Source: Rhodanobacteraceae bacterium
GTDB lineage: Bacteria; Pseudomonadota; Gammaproteobacteria; Xanthomonadales; Rhodanobacteraceae
Assembly (NCBI GenBank): GCA_009996615.1
Contig: JAACZU010000005.1
Span: forward strand, 62,001-126,000
DNA length: 64,000 bases
Direction: 5' to 3'
Shown here: positions 25,692 through 34,847 of the stretch, one piece after another
Layout: every line of letters starts with the position of its first letter
Position numbering within the stretch: position 1 is the first letter of the stretch
The notes under the pieces: generated by a model
What the model saw: the letters and a program-made list of their open reading frames with translations, nothing else
Told to the model about the DNA's origin: nothing
The model's database searches: none
Position numbers and translations under genes: made by a program

Positions 25692-25762
25692 GCTGGACGG
25701 CGGAGCCGGCCGGCGCTCCTGCTCGCCGATTGATGCCGGTCGCGCAAGCGCGCCCAGCCTAC
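25688..25762. repeat. Inverted repeat GTAGGCTGG / CCAGCCTAC between convergent genes
   Basis: Nine-base arms at 25688-25696 and 25754-25762 enclose GC-rich sequence with a secondary GCGCAAGCGCGC hairpin. It fills almost the whole spacer between the transporter and ispG stops. It may serve as a shared 3'-end structure, although no T-tracts follow. Confidence 0.5.
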
Positions 25763-25768
25763 GAGGAA

Positions 25769-27022
25769 TCAGCCGCGCGCGGCGTAACGGCGCGCGACGT
25801 AGTCCTCGACGATGCCGACGAACTCGCTCGCGATGTTGTCGCCGCGCAGCGTCATCGCCTTCTGCCCGTCGATGAACACCGGCGCGGCCGGCGCCTCGCC
25901 GGTGCCGGGCAGCGAGATGCCGATGTCGGCGTGCTTGGATTCGCCCGGGCCGTTGACCACGCAGCCCATCACCGCGAGGGTCAGGTTCTCGACGCCGTCG
26001 TACTGCAGGCGCCACTCGGGCATCTTCGCGCGCACGTGATCCTGCACGGTCTTGGCCAGTTCCTGGAACAGCGTGCTGGTGGTGCGGCCGCAGCCGGGGC
26101 AGGCGGTGACCAGCGGCGTGAACGCGCGCAGGCCCATCGTCTGCAGCAGCTCCTGCGCGACGATCACCTCGCGCGAGCGCGACTCGCCGGGCTCCGGCGT
26201 CAGCGAGATGCGGATGGTGTCGCCGATGCCTTCCTGCAGCAGCACCGCCAGCGCCGCGGTCGAGGCGACGATGCCCTTCGAACCCATGCCGGCCTCGGTC
26301 AGGCCCAGGTGCAGCGCGTAGTCGCCGCGCGCGGCGAGGTCGCGGTAGACCGCGATCAGTTCCTGCACGCCGGAGACCTTGCACGACAGCACGATGCGTT
26401 CGCGCGGCAGACCCAGTTCCTCGGCGCGCGCGGCCGAATCGAGCGCCGAGCGGATCAACGCCTCGCGGCCGACGCGCGCGGCGTCCCACGGTTCGGCGCG
26501 CGCGTGGTTCTCGTCCATCAGCGCGGCGACCATGCTCTGGTCGAGCGAGCCCCAGTTCGCGCCGATGCGCACGGGCTTGGCGTACTTCAGCGCGAACTCG
26601 ATGATCGCGGCGAACTGCGTGTCCTTCTTCTTGCCGAAGCCGACGTTGCCGGGATTGATGCGGTACTTGGCCAGCGCCTCGGCACAAGCCGGCTCGCGTT
26701 CGAGCAGCTGGTGGCCGTTGTAGTGGAAGTCGCCGATCAGCGGCACCGACACGCCCATCATGTCGAGCCGCTCGCGGATGCGCGGCACCGCGGCGGCAGC
26801 CTCGGGCGTGTTGACCGTGATGCGCACCAGCTCGGAACCGGCGCGCGCGAGTTCGGCGACCTGCCTGGTGGTGCCGGCGACATCGGCGGTATCGGTGTTG
26901 GTCATCGACTGCACGACCACGGGCGCCTGGTTGGGCGCGGCGCCGCCGATCGCGACCGTGCCGACCACGACCGGCACGCTGGGGCGACGCGCGCTGGCGT
27001 CGGACGGAAACTCGCGGGACAT
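25769..27022 (-). CDS. ispG: 4-hydroxy-3-methylbut-2-en-1-yl diphosphate synthase (flavodoxin/ferredoxin)
   Basis: MEP isoprenoid pathway enzyme converting MEcPP to HMBPP with a [4Fe-4S] cluster. 417 residues. Motifs include [15 protein letters not shown] (about 38-52), [35 protein letters not shown], the cluster cysteines in [10 protein letters not shown] (about 303-306), [10 protein letters not shown] (about 350) and the C-terminal DIGISLPG. It resembles the bacterial two-domain type without the plant insert. ATG 27022 lies 8 bases after the stop of the upstream gene (27031), so the two are co-transcribed. Confidence 0.96.
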   Translation of the reverse strand: MSREFPSDASARRPSVPVVVGTVAIGGAAPNQAPVVVQSMTNTDTADVAGTTRQVAELARAGSELVRITVNTPEAAAAVPRIRERLDMMGVSVPLIGDFHYNGHQLLEREPACAEALAKYRINPGNVGFGKKKDTQFAAIIEFALKYAKPVRIGANWGSLDQSMVAALMDENHARAEPWDAARVGREALIRSALDSAARAEELGLPRERIVLSCKVSGVQELIAVYRDLAARGDYALHLGLTEAGMGSKGIVASTAALAVLLQEGIGDTIRISLTPEPGESRSREVIVAQELLQTMGLRAFTPLVTACPGCGRTTSTLFQELAKTVQDHVRAKMPEWRLQYDGVENLTLAVMGCVVNGPGESKHADIGISLPGTGEAPAAPVFIDGQKAMTLRGDNIASEFVGIVEDYVARRYAARG

Positions 27023-27030
27023 AAAGGGGA

Positions 27031-28731
27031 TCAGGCTCCGGAAGTAGCGGTCGCCGCCGCGCTGGCGCGCGGCGAGCAGGAAAAATGCTGGTACAGGCCG
27101 TTTGCTTCAAGCAGGCGCAACGGTGCGGCGTGCAACGTGCGCGCCGGCTGCGGCATGCCATGCAGGTCGGCCGGCACGGACAGCTCCAGCGCCGGCGTCT
27201 CGCGCGCGATCTCGGTCGGCGTCAGCACGGCGTCATGGGCAGCGCCGGGGTCGCCATCGAGCGGCGCCAGCAGCAGCGCGCGCAGCGCCATGCGGTCGCG
27301 AGCGCCCTCCGGCGCACGCGCGCCGGCCGGCAACGCCCGGCGTGCCAGCAGTTCGATGCCGGCGTCGACGCGGCCGTGCTCGTCGATGCGCAGCCAGCGG
27401 ATCACGCCGACCAGCCAGTCTGCCCCCGCATCGCCATCCGGCAAGCCCAGGCCGACCAGCTCGGACACGCGCGCCCGCACGCCGGCGCCCTGTTCCCACA
27501 GCACGCGGTAGCCGCCCAGTCCCTGGTCGAGCACGCGCGCCGGCAGGCGCACGGCACGGCCCGGATCGGCCATACCGGTGCGCCAGTTCGCGCGCCGGTC
27601 CGCTTCGCTGAGGCTGATCGCCTCGCCGCGCACGCGGCCGAGGAACGTGGCGAAATCCTCCTCGCCGGCAAGCACGAAATGCAGGTCCTGCAGGCCGAAT
27701 ACGCTGTCGAGCAGGTAGCCGCCGCCCAAGCGCGCATGGCCGCGCTCGGTGCGGGCGCCCCACGCGCCGGCGAGGCGGCGCAGGAGGTCGAGGTCGACGT
27801 GCAGGGCCGGCGCGCCGCGCCGGCGGATCGGCAGCGCGCGCGCGCCGGGCGGAGCCGCCGCCAGTTGCTCGTCGAGGAGCGCCAGCAGGCCGTCCAGGTG
27901 CAGGCAGGTCAGGTCGCGCTGGCCGTCGACGCGCTCCTCGGGCAGGTAGCCAGGACCGCGGTCGGCCGCGGTGTCGATGCGCACGTCGTGCGGGCCGCCA
28001 TTGCGCTCGCGCAGCGGTACGTGCGGCGCCAGCGCCGCTACCAGCGCGGCGACCTCGCCCTGTTCGCGCTGCGTGTAACGGTACGGGTTGGCGAGCGCGA
28101 ACAGCAGGGCCTGCACGTAAACCGTGCGCGCATCGAACGTGGCATCCGGCTGCAGCGGGTCGTCGACCTCGCGCGTGTCCAGGCGCAGCGATGCGGCGAA
28201 CGCATGCGTCGCGTGCAGCGCCTGCCAGCTGCCGGCGGGCGGCATGCGGTAGAGCAGGTACGCACGCGCCAGATGCTCGCCGCCATGCTGCAGCGCGCGC
28301 ACCGCGGCCAGCGCAACCTGCTTGCTGCGCAGGAACGGCACGCTGCCGGCCGGCGCGCACAGTTCGGCCAGCGCGGCGCGGTAGCCGGTCGCGAACGCGT
28401 GCTGGAACGCCAGTGCCAGCTCGCCGAGATCGGCCTTGGCCGGCGGCAGCGGGAAGCTCGCTCCGACGATCTGCCGATCGGTTGCCGCGATCAACGGCGC
28501 GGCCGCGCCGCGCAGGATCTCCAGCACCTCCAGCCGCTGCATGCCCTCGAGCTGACGTGCATTGAACTCGTCCAGCGCATCCAGAAGGCGCCGCACCGCC
28601 GCCGCGAAGTTCGCCATCGGCAGCGCCGCGACCCAGGCGCGCAACGCGCGCGGCTCGCAGGCGAGTCCGCCGGCCGGCGCCGCGCGGCGCGCCGGCACGC
28701 CCTCGCAGAGGCGACGGTAGGGAGTGGTCAT
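27031..28731 (-). CDS. Conserved protein of unknown function upstream of ispG
   Basis: 566 residues, no signal peptide or clear membrane helices. The N-terminal half is helical ([40 protein letters not shown]), a pattern I recall from conserved gammaproteobacterial proteins loosely labelled as chaperone- or PilZ-related. The C-terminal part contains [20 protein letters not shown] followed by IELLARRA, which resembles a PilZ-like beta-barrel segment; RxxxR and DxSxxG c-di-GMP motifs are not obvious. ATG 28731 ([11 protein letters not shown]) is chosen over upstream codons near the terminator. It forms a two-gene operon with ispG. Confidence 0.6.
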   Translation of the reverse strand: MTTPYRRLCEGVPARRAAPAGGLACEPRALRAWVAALPMANFAAAVRRLLDALDEFNARQLEGMQRLEVLEILRGAAAPLIAATDRQIVGASFPLPPAKADLGELALAFQHAFATGYRAALAELCAPAGSVPFLRSKQVALAAVRALQHGGEHLARAYLLYRMPPAGSWQALHATHAFAASLRLDTREVDDPLQPDATFDARTVYVQALLFALANPYRYTQREQGEVAALVAALAPHVPLRERNGGPHDVRIDTAADRGPGYLPEERVDGQRDLTCLHLDGLLALLDEQLAAAPPGARALPIRRRGAPALHVDLDLLRRLAGAWGARTERGHARLGGGYLLDSVFGLQDLHFVLAGEEDFATFLGRVRGEAISLSEADRRANWRTGMADPGRAVRLPARVLDQGLGGYRVLWEQGAGVRARVSELVGLGLPDGDAGADWLVGVIRWLRIDEHGRVDAGIELLARRALPAGARAPEGARDRMALRALLLAPLDGDPGAAHDAVLTPTEIARETPALELSVPADLHGMPQPARTLHAAPLRLLEANGLYQHFSCSPRASAAATATSGA

Positions 28732-28810
28732 GCGGGAATTATAGGGGCCGCGCCGCGGGGCAGCACGATGGGCCAAGCCATGCCGCGGGCGACATCCCGG
28801 CCGCCATGAC

Positions 28811-28842
28811 AAAAAAAAGAAGGCCCCCACATGGGGGGCCTT
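28811..28842 (-). terminator. Rho-independent terminator of the subtilase gene
   Basis: The stem AAGGCCCCC / GGGGGCCTT (28820-28828 and 28834-28842) is followed on the minus strand by eight T (28811-28818). It lies 28 bases past the subtilase stop. Confidence 0.93.
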
Positions 28843-28869
28843 CCGATCCCTCGCAGCGCTGGGGACAGG

Positions 28870-31800
28870 CTACTGCGAAAGATTCTTCCCTGACCTGCTG
28901 CCAAGCGTCACGCCATCGATGAGAACGCTGCCGTCGTGACCACCGAAGGAGACGTACTCGAAGTGAATCGTGTGCACCTGGTCATCCGCGTAACCGTCAA
29001 TGTCGAGTGACTGCAGGGTCCAGCCCGCATCCGCCCCCTGTGCGACGAGGTCGGTACTGGCGACGAGATGGGCGTCGACATACACGTTCAGCGTGGCCGT
29101 TCCAGTCGGGGCAACCAGCACATTGCGCCGGTACTGGAGCTGCTGCGCACGCCCCTTGGGCAACACCACCTGCTGCGAAAAGGCCTGCCGACCCGAGGAC
29201 GCGCCCCAACCACCGAGCCATGCGGCCCCTTCGCGTACGCGAACACTGCTGTCGAACGCGGACGCCAGGTAGAACGGCGTGCCGCCGTTCGCTGCATTGG
29301 TGTCGCTGCCGGACCAGTACGGGTTCGCGCCGCCGTTGCCGGTCGTCCTGGCGAAGTTCGGATCGAGCAACAGGCTCTGGCCTTCCCCGAGCTCGAATCC
29401 ACTGGCAAAGAGGCGGTCAGCCGGGACCACCGTGAATGTCAGCGGGATCTCGAAGCGCGGATGCAGCGGGTCGTTGGTGTTCAGGCAGATCAGACCACGA
29501 TGCGCGCCGGCCGACAGGTCCGCCGCATTGGCATTCACCGCGATGGCGGCGCTTCCGACCCCCTCGATGCGCCCCGAGGCAGGGCTGATGCTGAGCCACG
29601 GCAGGATGCTGGCCGCATCGCAACCCAGCGCCGGGTCCCCGATCTCGCTCACATCGAGCACGAAGATCAGGTGCGAGCCGGCGAGTCCGAGCGTTTCCGT
29701 GCTGACCGGCTGCGTCAGGCCGCAGGCGGCCGACGAAAGGAACGATTGATGCGTCTGCGGCGAACCGTTTGCGCCCGGCAGGAACAGGTTGAACGGCGAG
29801 CCATCGATGTGGTACTCGACGACGACATCGTTCGCCGCCGTGTCGACGACGACCGTGTTGTACAGCCGGATCGTCGATGTCGCCAGGTTGCCGCCGACCA
29901 TGCCGCTGCCGGTCCCGATCAGCGTCAGCTGCGAGGTCGGAATCGTCTCCGGCTGGACGCCGTGCGGAACGGTGTACACGTTGATCGTGACCGGGATCGG
30001 CTCACCCTGCTCCGACGCCACCGTGACCGCGTTGATCTGCGCATGGGCGCCCACCGACGGGTGCTCATTGAAGTAGAACCGACGCCACCAGCTGTTGTCC
30101 GCCGTCGCCTGGTCGCCGATCGTGCATGCCACTCCATAGCCGGCGCGCGGCGTGTTGTCGGCCATCTGCGAGATCTGCGAATCGCCCAGCACGAACGCGG
30201 GAGCCTCGGTGCCCGACGCGGCATCGGTCAGGCGCGTGATCTTGCCGCGCCCATCCGCCGCGGACGCGAAGGACGCACGACGCTCGGCCGCCTGCTTGGT
30301 CACCAGCAGATGCTGCGCGTGCGCCGCCAGTGCGGTGTCGATGTCGAACTGCAGGGCACCGACCGCCTGGTTGTTGATCACCAGGCCACCGCTTGCACTG
30401 CCGCCTTCGACCGCCTGCAGATTCAGGATCGTGGGCGTGATGGACGCCTGCGGGTACGGCGACACGTTGTCGACCTGGATCGTGTAGTCCTCGGCCTGTC
30501 CCGCACCCGTCTGCGTGCACGCGGCTGCCATGATGTTGAAATTGCTGATCACGCGCATGCGCGTCGGTCCAGGCGGCGTGCCGACCGGCACCTGGATTTC
30601 GCGGCGCGCGAACTGGCCGTCCAGGCCCGTCGAATTGTTCAGGTGGCCGATCAGGTATCCCTCGTCCTCGGAGAAGACGCCGTCCTGGTTCCAGTCGAAG
30701 TACGCACCGACGCGATGCGTCGCCAGCGGATTGCTCGAGACCAGCGTCCTTGCCGTCACGGTCAGCTCGTACTTGCCTCCGGCCGAGACGTTCGCGCCCG
30801 GGACGGACAGGAAGTCCTCGTGCGGCACGGTCGAGGCCACATCGCTCTCGTTGAAGAGGCCGGCGAACCGCACGCTCGTGATCGGATCGACCTCGTACTG
30901 GAAGAACGCGGCGCAGTAGGGCGCGGGGAACGTGTAGCTGCTGCTCACGCGGAAGACGGCCGACGCCGGCATGCGGTTCTCGCCCATGTCGGTCTTCAGG
31001 TCACCCGCGTCGATCAGCACCGTGTAGTCGCCGGCGGTCGGCGAGCTCAGGCTGGCGACGATCTCGCACGCGCCCGCGGCCGGGATCGAGGAGCCGGCGG
31101 CCAGCGTGATGGTGCCTCCGGCGAAGGTGACCGATCCGGGACACGTCGTTGCGGCCGAAACCGCCTGGAGCCCGGCCGGGAGCGTCAGCACGTTCGCCGC
31201 GGTGAACGTGGCAGGCACCGGATTCACGTTGCGCAGCGTGATGCGCGCGGTCGTCGTGCCGTTCACGAGGCTCATCGCGGGCGTCAGGCTCAGCTCGACA
31301 CGCGGAGGGGCGGTGCCTGGTATCACGATCACCGTGTAGTCCTCGCCCTGCCCCAGGCCGTCCCCGTTCGAATCGCACGCGTCGATGGGCGTGATCGGGT
31401 TCCTCATCACGCGCATGCGCGTCGGCCCGAGCTTGGCGTTAAGCGGAACCGGGATGGCGGCGGTCGCGTGCTTGCCGTCGTTGCCGGTCGAGTCGGCGAC
31501 GCCACCGATCTGCACGCTCTCGTCCGCGTCGAACACGTTGTCGTGGTTCCAGTCGAAGAACGCGGTGATGATGGCCGGGAACGGGCCTTCCATCACGGTC
31601 TCGACGCGCATCGGCAGGTAGTCGCCGGTCACGACCGTCGCGCTCATCGCGGTGAAATTCTCCAGCGGCGGCTCGGAATACGACGCGCTCGTGCGATTGT
31701 CGATCGTGTCGAACTTGACGCGCGTGATCGGCTGGACGCCCGTGTAGTACTTCGGGTAGCAGTAGGGCTCGGGAAAGTCGAGGCCGACCTTCAGCGTCGC

Positions 31801-34644
31801 CGTCGCCGCCACCGAGTTTTCGCCGAGCGACGTCTTCAACGCACCGGCCGGGATCGTGTTGTAGTAGCGGCCCGCCGTCGCGGAGACGACATCCACGGAA
31901 ATCGCGCACGTCGCGTTCGGCGCGATCGACACCGCACCGGACAGGCCGATGGTCGTGCCGCCAGGCGTCGCCTGGAGGCTTGCATTGGCGCACGTCGTCG
32001 AGGCGTTCGCCGGCGTCGCGATGACGACACCGGACGGCAGCTCGTCGACCAGTGCGCTGCTCAGGACCGCCGCGTCGGTCGGATGACGATTGGCCAGGCT
32101 GATCGACAGGACGCTCCTGGCATTGGGTTCCAGCAGGCTTGGGGTGAACTTCTTCGACAACGTCGGCGTCGTGTCCGACGGGCCGACGAGCACGGTGTAG
32201 TCCTCGGCCTGGCCCCAGCCGGAATCCTGGCACGCGATCGGCGCGCCGCCGTAGCGCTTGACCACGCGCATGCGCGTCGGTCCGGGCAGCGCGTCGTCCG
32301 GGATCCTGACCTGCGCCTCGACCTCCTGGCCGTCCACCCCCGTCGAGTCGAACAGGTCACCGACGAACACGCGCTCGTCGGCGTCGAACACGTTGTTCTG
32401 GTTCCAGTCGAAGTAGGCGGTCACGCCTTCCAGCCACGGGCCGTCCGTGTTTCCCTGGACACGCAGCCGCATCGTGTTGCCGGGCACCACGGTCACCACG
32501 GTGCCGGTGAAGTCCTCGTGGTTGTCCGGCGTGTACATCTCGGCGCTCGTGATGTTGTCGATGCTGCCGAAGCGAACGCGCGAGATGGGACTCGTGCCCT
32601 CCGGGAAATCGGCCCGGCAGTAGGGCTCCGGGAAGATGTAGCCGGTCTGCAGCTTGGCGCGCGCCATGTAGGCATTGTTGCCGAACGTCGTTTGCAGCGT
32701 GTTCGGTGCGACGACGAGCGAGTGGATCGCGTGCTGCGACGACGTCACGTCCACGGAAAGCTTGCAGGTACTGCCCTGGGTCGGGATCTTTGCCGTGCGC
32801 GACAGGCTGAACGAGCCGGCGCCGGGCACCGCGGTGACGACGCCTCCGGGGCAGGTGGTCGCTGCATTCGGCGTCGCCGCGATCTTCAGGCCGGCCGGCA
32901 GGGCCTGCGAGAACTCCGCCGACAACTGGGCGGGAACGGCCGCATAGCTGGCGAAGGTGATCGTCAGCGTGGAGGGCACGTCGAGCATGACCTTGGCGGG
33001 CGCGAAAGCGACCGTGATGCTCGGCGGTGCGCCATTGAGGCAATAGTTCTGGGCGGCCTGGACGGCCGCGAGCGCGTTGACCTCGCCCCATCCGGTCGCC
33101 TGGTTGGGGATGTTGCCCGGGCCATCGGAAGGACTGCCCGTGTAACGCGCGATCCGCGTGGCCGACTGCATCAGCAGCGTGTTGGTGCGCGCGACATTGC
33201 CTCTCAGGCACGGCGCCGCCTGCCACATGAGCCCGATGACGCCCGCGACCATCGGCGTCGACATCGACGTGCCGGTGGCATTCCCGTAGACGGCGTCGCC
33301 GGTCGACATCGCCGAACGAATCGCCACGCCCGGGGCGACCAGGTTCGGTTTCAGGTCGGGATAGCCGAAGGTTTCCGCGTACTGCGGCAACCCCGGCGCG
33401 GGATCGGTCGTCGGCCCCTTGTTGGAGTGGCTGGCGTACGCGCCGTTGGTCGTGCCCGTCGAACCGACGCCGAGTGCCTTGCCGGAACTGGCGGGCGTAC
33501 CGACGGTACCCAGTGGCGGATTGATGTCGTAGCCGCAATTGACGTTGTTGCCGTTGGCGAACGCCGAGGCGATTCCGGCGGCGGTCCACGCCTCGATCAT
33601 GGCGTCGTAGATGTCGCTGTGGCGCGTCGTGCAGGCGGTCCAGGAATTGCTGACGACATGCGGCCGCTTGGACGGATCCGCCGTCGCGGGATTGCCGCTC
33701 GGAAGCGTCGGCGCGATCATCCATTGCCCGCAGGCGAGGATCCCCGCGGTGGTGGCATAGCCGTCAGCCAGGCCGAAGCCGATGCAGTTGACCCACTTCG
33801 CGTCGGGAGCGACGCCGATCTGCTCGGCGCCGCCGTTGTCTCCGACCATGGTTCCCATCGTGTGGCTTCCATGCCAGCCGGTGAAACGCGGCGTGGCATT
33901 GAGGGCGTAGGGGTCGAACCAGTTGTAGTCGTGGTTGTAGACGCCGGCGGAGACCGTGCCGCGGTACTTCCCGACCAGCGCCTCATGGGTATGGAGCACA
34001 CCGGTGTCGATGTTGGCGACGACGATGCCGGAACCCTTGTAGCCTAGCGCCCAGACATCGGGCACCTTGATCCTGCCAAGGCTGCCGATGACGGCATCGA
34101 TCCCGGGGGCGAAGCTGATCTCGTGCTCCTCCTCGGGCTGCGGGATCCTGTCCTGGAGCTGGATCCGCTCGACGTCGGGCGAGGACTCGAGGTCCGCCAG
34201 CATCGCCTCGGTGAGTGACTCGATCGCGATGGCATTGACGATCCACAGCCGGCGCAAACCATTGGCTTCGGTCAACGAATGCGCGCTGCGCAGCGCCTGC
34301 AGCGTCCGCCGCTGCGCGCCCTCGGCGAAACGGTTCAGCGTTTCATAGACATACGCACCCTGTGCATCGCGGTCGGCGATGCCGGCGGCGGCGGAAAGAT
34401 CGGCCTTGCCGCGGAAGCGCACGATTACGGAAGGATTCTCCTTGCGCGCAAGCGCGTCGAGCACCGCACGATCGGTGATCGCGCTGGCAGCACCGACCGG
34501 CCGGGCCGCCCCGCGCTGCCCGGTCGCGCTCCAGGCGGGTCCGGCAGACGCGCCGCACCCGATGGCCGCGACCAGCGCGGCCGCAAGGACGATGGCTTCC
34601 GGACGTCCATACCGCCGACGCCGGGCCAGATGATTTGGTGACAT
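28870..34644 (-). CDS. Secreted S8 (subtilisin-like) peptidase with three GEVED modules
   Basis: 1924 residues. Signal-peptide-like N-terminus (about 15-40), an I9-type propeptide region (about 50-165), then the peptidase S8 domain with Asp213 (NIDTGV), His258 (WHGSHTMGTM) and Ser460 (GTSMSTPMVAG). Asn355-369 region AFANGNN supplies the oxyanion site. From about residue 545, three repeats alternate an immunoglobulin-like segment with a GEVED module, each with YFDWNQNNVFDADE-like and PGPTRMRV sequence ending in GQ(A/G)EDYT. A RLFASGFELG motif stands about 170 residues from the end, before a jelly-roll-like terminal domain. Probably an extracellular protease anchored or directed by its C-terminal modules. 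Single gene with its own terminator, divergent from the CadC-like regulator. Confidence 0.93.
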   Translation of the reverse strand: MSPNHLARRRRYGRPEAIVLAAALVAAIGCGASAGPAWSATGQRGAARPVGAASAITDRAVLDALARKENPSVIVRFRGKADLSAAAGIADRDAQGAYVYETLNRFAEGAQRRTLQALRSAHSLTEANGLRRLWIVNAIAIESLTEAMLADLESSPDVERIQLQDRIPQPEEEHEISFAPGIDAVIGSLGRIKVPDVWALGYKGSGIVVANIDTGVLHTHEALVGKYRGTVSAGVYNHDYNWFDPYALNATPRFTGWHGSHTMGTMVGDNGGAEQIGVAPDAKWVNCIGFGLADGYATTAGILACGQWMIAPTLPSGNPATADPSKRPHVVSNSWTACTTRHSDIYDAMIEAWTAAGIASAFANGNNVNCGYDINPPLGTVGTPASSGKALGVGSTGTTNGAYASHSNKGPTTDPAPGLPQYAETFGYPDLKPNLVAPGVAIRSAMSTGDAVYGNATGTSMSTPMVAGVIGLMWQAAPCLRGNVARTNTLLMQSATRIARYTGSPSDGPGNIPNQATGWGEVNALAAVQAAQNYCLNGAPPSITVAFAPAKVMLDVPSTLTITFASYAAVPAQLSAEFSQALPAGLKIAATPNAATTCPGGVVTAVPGAGSFSLSRTAKIPTQGSTCKLSVDVTSSQHAIHSLVVAPNTLQTTFGNNAYMARAKLQTGYIFPEPYCRADFPEGTSPISRVRFGSIDNITSAEMYTPDNHEDFTGTVVTVVPGNTMRLRVQGNTDGPWLEGVTAYFDWNQNNVFDADERVFVGDLFDSTGVDGQEVEAQVRIPDDALPGPTRMRVVKRYGGAPIACQDSGWGQAEDYTVLVGPSDTTPTLSKKFTPSLLEPNARSVLSISLANRHPTDAAVLSSALVDELPSGVVIATPANASTTCANASLQATPGGTTIGLSGAVSIAPNATCAISVDVVSATAGRYYNTIPAGALKTSLGENSVAATATLKVGLDFPEPYCYPKYYTGVQPITRVKFDTIDNRTSASYSEPPLENFTAMSATVVTGDYLPMRVETVMEGPFPAIITAFFDWNHDNVFDADESVQIGGVADSTGNDGKHATAAIPVPLNAKLGPTRMRVMRNPITPIDACDSNGDGLGQGEDYTVIVIPGTAPPRVELSLTPAMSLVNGTTTARITLRNVNPVPATFTAANVLTLPAGLQAVSAATTCPGSVTFAGGTITLAAGSSIPAAGACEIVASLSSPTAGDYTVLIDAGDLKTDMGENRMPASAVFRVSSSYTFPAPYCAAFFQYEVDPITSVRFAGLFNESDVASTVPHEDFLSVPGANVSAGGKYELTVTARTLVSSNPLATHRVGAYFDWNQDGVFSEDEGYLIGHLNNSTGLDGQFARREIQVPVGTPPGPTRMRVISNFNIMAAACTQTGAGQAEDYTIQVDNVSPYPQASITPTILNLQAVEGGSASGGLVINNQAVGALQFDIDTALAAHAQHLLVTKQAAERRASFASAADGRGKITRLTDAASGTEAPAFVLGDSQISQMADNTPRAGYGVACTIGDQATADNSWWRRFYFNEHPSVGAHAQINAVTVASEQGEPIPVTINVYTVPHGVQPETIPTSQLTLIGTGSGMVGGNLATSTIRLYNTVVVDTAANDVVVEYHIDGSPFNLFLPGANGSPQTHQSFLSSAACGLTQPVSTETLGLAGSHLIFVLDVSEIGDPALGCDAASILPWLSISPASGRIEGVGSAAIAVNANAADLSAGAHRGLICLNTNDPLHPRFEIPLTFTVVPADRLFASGFELGEGQSLLLDPNFARTTGNGGANPYWSGSDTNAANGGTPFYLASAFDSSVRVREGAAWLGGWGASSGRQAFSQQVVLPKGRAQQLQYRRNVLVAPTGTATLNVYVDAHLVASTDLVAQGADAGWTLQSLDIDGYADDQVHTIHFEYVSFGGHDGSVLIDGVTLGSRSGKNLSQ

Positions 34645-34847
34645 GGAACACTACCCCCGAATTTGATTTCGACTGGACATCGTCAGGCTACAGGTGCAAC
34701 GCTCGACTGCAGGGCAATCCATCGCGGGCCCCGGCCATCAGAAACCGGCCGGCAGCGCGCCCCATCGGCAAGGATGCCGCGCGCTACACTGCTCGTGGCC
34801 GGGACGAAGAACCTAAATTTCAGCTCAAATTTCGATCAAACGGGTAC

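Noticed and set aside
30500-32620. Repeated segments every ~0.8 kb considered as a CRISPR or satellite array
   Set aside because: They are diverged coding repeats of GEVED modules, too long and too variable for a CRISPR, and in frame.
29068-34047. A 1659-codon open frame antisense to the subtilase gene
   Set aside because: It is Arg/Gly/Ala/Asp-rich, has no domain or start signal and follows from high GC at third codon positions of the real gene.
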